DNA of 64,000 nucleotides from Agapetus fuscipes (lineage: Eukaryota > Arthropoda > Insecta > Trichoptera > Glossosomatidae). Position numbers and translations under genes: made by a program. Where the stretch lies: positions 15,375,960-15,439,959 of the forward strand of contig OX637333.1 of NCBI GenBank assembly GCA_951799405.1, given 5' to 3'. Below, piece by piece: positions 61,196 to 64,000 of the stretch; the stretch's first letter is position 1, and the number at the start of each line of letters is the position of its first letter. The notes under the pieces were generated by a model that made no database searches, was not told where the DNA came from, and saw only the letters and a program-made list of their open reading frames with translations.

Positions 61196-64000
61196 GTGAT
61201 TCGACTCTTAAAAATATCCGCGAGAATAACTTGTGCAGATGAATTAAACGAAGACCGAGAGGCAGACGAGGCGGCAAAAATGACCGCAGAAACCCGGGGA
61301 CAGCTGCAGACAAGGAGGGGCCCGTGGAAGCTGACAATGTCCACCGCCCGGAATCGAAGGGAGTGTCAAATGGCCTCTGCGGAGGTGTTGAAGCTGACAA
61401 TTCTGTCAGGAATAGAAGTGTGTGTAAAAGGAAGTATGTGAAACAAGAAGAATGGAAGTTTGCGACATGGAATGTTAGAGAATGGAATGACTGTAAAGAT
61501 AATGAAATTTCTGATATTGTGGAATTAGGGATGGATATAAGAGACAAGGCGTGGGAGTAATTTTGAGCGAATGGGCTAAAATATATGTAAGTAATTATGA
61601 AAGAATATGTCCTAGGATTCTGTTGGTAAGGATGAGATTAGGACGTATGAAAATCCTACTGGTAGCTTGTTATGCTCCAGTAGAATCTGATAGCAGAGAA
61701 GAAAGAGATGAATTTTGGGAGAGTGTAAATAATGTACTAAGAATGAAAGAAGAGAATGAACGAATTATTCTATTAGGAGATATGAACGGATGGATTGGTA
61801 TGAAACAAGATGATTGCGGAAAGGTTGTGGGACCGAGTGGTAGAGGAATGATCAATAATAATAGACGAAAGCTTGTCAACACATGTATAGAACACAGACT
61901 TTTTGCAACAAACACCTGGTTTAAACACCAAGACTTGCATCTCTATACGTGGCAAAATAGGGCAGGCAATCGGACAATTATTGATTATATATGCGTGGAT
62001 GAAAGAATGAGAGGATGTGTGAGAGATGCAAGAGTGTACCGTGGAGCTGAACTCAGCACAGACCACTATTTGCTATGCGCGAGAATAATGGTAGGGGATT
62101 GTAAAAAAGGAAAGAAAAAAATATTGTTAAGAATGAAAAGAATAAAAGTGGAAAATTTGAACGATGACAAGGTGCAAGATGAATATCAAAGTGAGATTGC
62201 CAAAAGATTAAATATGGATGAACTACAAAAAATGAAAGATGAAGGATGTGTGGAAAAAGTGTGGCAAATGATGAAGAAAGAACTGACCGAATCTGCTAGA
62301 ATGACATGCGGAGAAACAAATGTTGGTAAGAAAAAAGGTGATGCCTGGTGGAACGATGGAGTGAAAGAAGCAGTAGAGCAAAAGAAGGAAGCGTATAAGA
62401 AATGGTTGAAAGATAAAGGTAATTTGAATTTGGAAATGATGTATAAAAGGGCAAAAAAGAATACTTAAAAGCTTGTGTATGAAAGTAAGATGGAATTAGA
62501 GAAGAAAAATAATGAAAGGGCACAGCAGGACTTCCACACCAACAAAAAAATGTTCTGGAGTTGGGTTCGTAATAATAACGAAAGTGTGGGAGCAACAACT
62601 CCGGGCATAAAGAATGCGCAGGGAGTCTTGCTGTGGGATGAAGACGATGTATGTAACAGATGGAAAGAATACTTTGAAGAAATATTAGGACAGGGTGAAA
62701 GAAATTTATATGAATGTGACCCTACAAATGAAAGTAATGAGGATATTTTGAAAGAGGAAATAAAAGCAAGCATAAAAGAGCTGAAGAATGGAAAGGCTGC
62801 AAGTATGGATGGATTGAATGCCGAGATGTTAAAGGCAGGAGGAGAATGTGTGGTAGAGTGGATGTTTGAATTATGCAAGATGTGTATGAAAGACAGGGTA
62901 GTACCGATGGACTGGAGAAAGGCGGTCATTGTCCCTATTTACAAGGGTAAAGGGGACAAGAAAGACTGCCGTAACTTTAGGCCCATTAGTCTCCTTAGTA
63001 TACCTGGGAAAGTCTTATGTAAAATTGTCATAAAAAAAGTGAGAATGGCCACCGATCACAGGGTCTCTGATATTCAATCTGGCTTTATGCCAGGACGAGG
63101 TTGTGTGGACCAAATCTTTACTCTCAGACAGATTGTTGAAAAACAGATGGCTGTGGGGAGGGTGGTCTACGCAGCCTTCGTGGATCTCGAGAGGGCCTTT
63201 GACTCGGTGGACAGATGTATGTTGTGGAATGTTCTCAGGAAGTACGGTGTGAATGACAACCTTCTGAATGTGATACGTGCCATCTATGAAAATAGTTCGG
63301 CATGTGTAAGAGTGGATGGGAGATATAGTGACTGGTTTGATGTATAAAAGGGAGTGAGGCAAGGCTGCGTGATGAGTCCATGGTTGTTTAATATAATCAT
63401 GGACAGTTGCATTAAAGAAGCTGGAATATCAGAGAGCGGAGTGAAAGTGGGTGAAACAAGAGTTGGAGTACTTCTTTATGCTGATGATGCTATAGTTTTA
63501 GCTGACTCGGCGGAGGAACTCGAAGCGATGTTAACCAAACTGAATGATGCGTTTTGTAAAAATAGCTTGAAAGTGAATGCGAATAAGACAAAAATATTAG
63601 TTTTTGACAGGAATGAAGTATGTGAGGAACTTACAGTTAATTTTAACGGAAAAAAAGTTGAAGTAGTGAATGAGTTTGACTATTTAGGAAGCAAGTTTGA
63701 GGCGAATGGTAAGATGACGAAGGAATTAGAGAAGCGTGCCAGCAAAGGAAGATGCGTGATAGGAGCGTTTGGTAGATTAGCGAAGAATAAAAGGATACCA
63801 AAGAAAATGAAAATGGCTGTACACAATTGTATATTGTTGCCGACCCTGATGTATGGAAACGAGTCATGGACGGTGAATGAAAGAGAAGTAAATAAGGTAT
63901 GCACCGTAGAAATGGCTCATTTGAGAAGTATGACAGGAAAAACACTGAAAGATAGAGTGAGAAACGAATGGGTTCTGAATGAATGCGGAGTAAAAGAAAG
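61196..64000 (+). pseudogene. RTE LINE ORF2 (endonuclease + RT), nearly complete, runs off the window
   Basis: Starts around 61436 with EEWKFATWNVREWNDCKDNE, then an internal deletion (the ETKMKG region is missing) before GVILSEWAKIYVSNYE. The endonuclease continues with LLGDMNGWIGMKQDD and AELSTDHYLLCAR (catalytic residues present). A TAA at about 62466 is followed in the same frame by KMFWSWVRNN, GKAASMDGLNAEMLKAGG, NFRPISLLSIPGKVL and FVDLERAFDSVD. A TAA at 63345 then precedes KGVRQGCVMSPWLFN, LLYADDAIVLAD (YADD) and the C-terminal part, open to 64000. Three lesions are seen. The sequence is a different, older subfamily from the 60-kb copy. Confidence 0.9.

Noticed and set aside
61146..62929. 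Several Ser/Phe/Leu-rich minus-strand frames
   Set aside because: Antisense shadows of the purine-rich RTE coding strand.

Overview
The window is a piece of an AT-rich insect nuclear genome. It carries one recognisable host gene, dishevelled (dsh), whose introns and 5' flank are packed with nested transposable elements. I cannot fix the insect order from sequence alone. The element mix (RTE-type LINEs, Penelope elements, Harbinger, mariner, hAT, piggyBac-like MITEs, tRNA-derived SINEs) fits a large hemipteran or lepidopteran genome. No bacterial, phage or CRISPR feature is present.

Host gene: dsh runs on the + strand. The start codon is at 20696, and seven coding exons carry the DIX domain (exon 1), the basic/serine linker and PDZ domain (exons 2-4), the PDZ-DEP linker (exon 5) and the DEP domain (exons 6-7). 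All splice phases match. The two largest introns are 12.2 kb and 19.9 kb. The C-terminal part after the DEP domain lies beyond the window. A 476-bp hAT-type MITE carrying four exact TATCGATA octamers sits just upstream of the 5' UTR.

Layout. 1-3.5 kb: an LTR-like sequence and an RTE endonuclease fragment. 3.5-5.6 kb: a ~185-bp tandem array broken by an RTE copy. 5.9-9.7 kb: two tandem non-coding elements that begin with a hairpin. 9.9-18.75 kb: a MITE with TTA target duplications, split by an RTE copy (itself split by a Penelope fragment) and by a 4.8-kb Harbinger element whose two genes are both open. 18.75-19.1 kb: a second TTA MITE. 19.9-21.0 kb: a LINE tail, the hAT MITE and dsh exon 1. 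21.7-23.9 kb: a composite with inverted ends containing a 16-bp minisatellite. 25.1-27.2 kb and 39.0-41.1 kb: two more hairpin elements in opposite orientation. 28.9-32.4 kb: a hAT transposase pseudogene broken by a mariner and by a SINE. 33.2-37.6 kb: dsh exons 2-4 flanking an unassigned transposase-like gene. 38-57 kb: intron 4, with LINE, Penelope, piggyBac-like and SINE material and a 1.6-kb 15-bp minisatellite. 57.5-58.7 kb: dsh exons 5-7. 59-64 kb: LINE remnants, including an RTE copy that runs off the end.

The main unexplained structures are three. First, a family of non-coding elements has a terminal hairpin whose arms differ between copies but still pair, with a microsatellite at a fixed internal position. 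Second, a tRNA-derived SINE has one body that switches to at least three different 3' sequences at the same GCTCG point. Third, a Harbinger element has two open genes but an 8-bp apparent target duplication. All database-dependent assignments are from memory of family motifs and were not searched.
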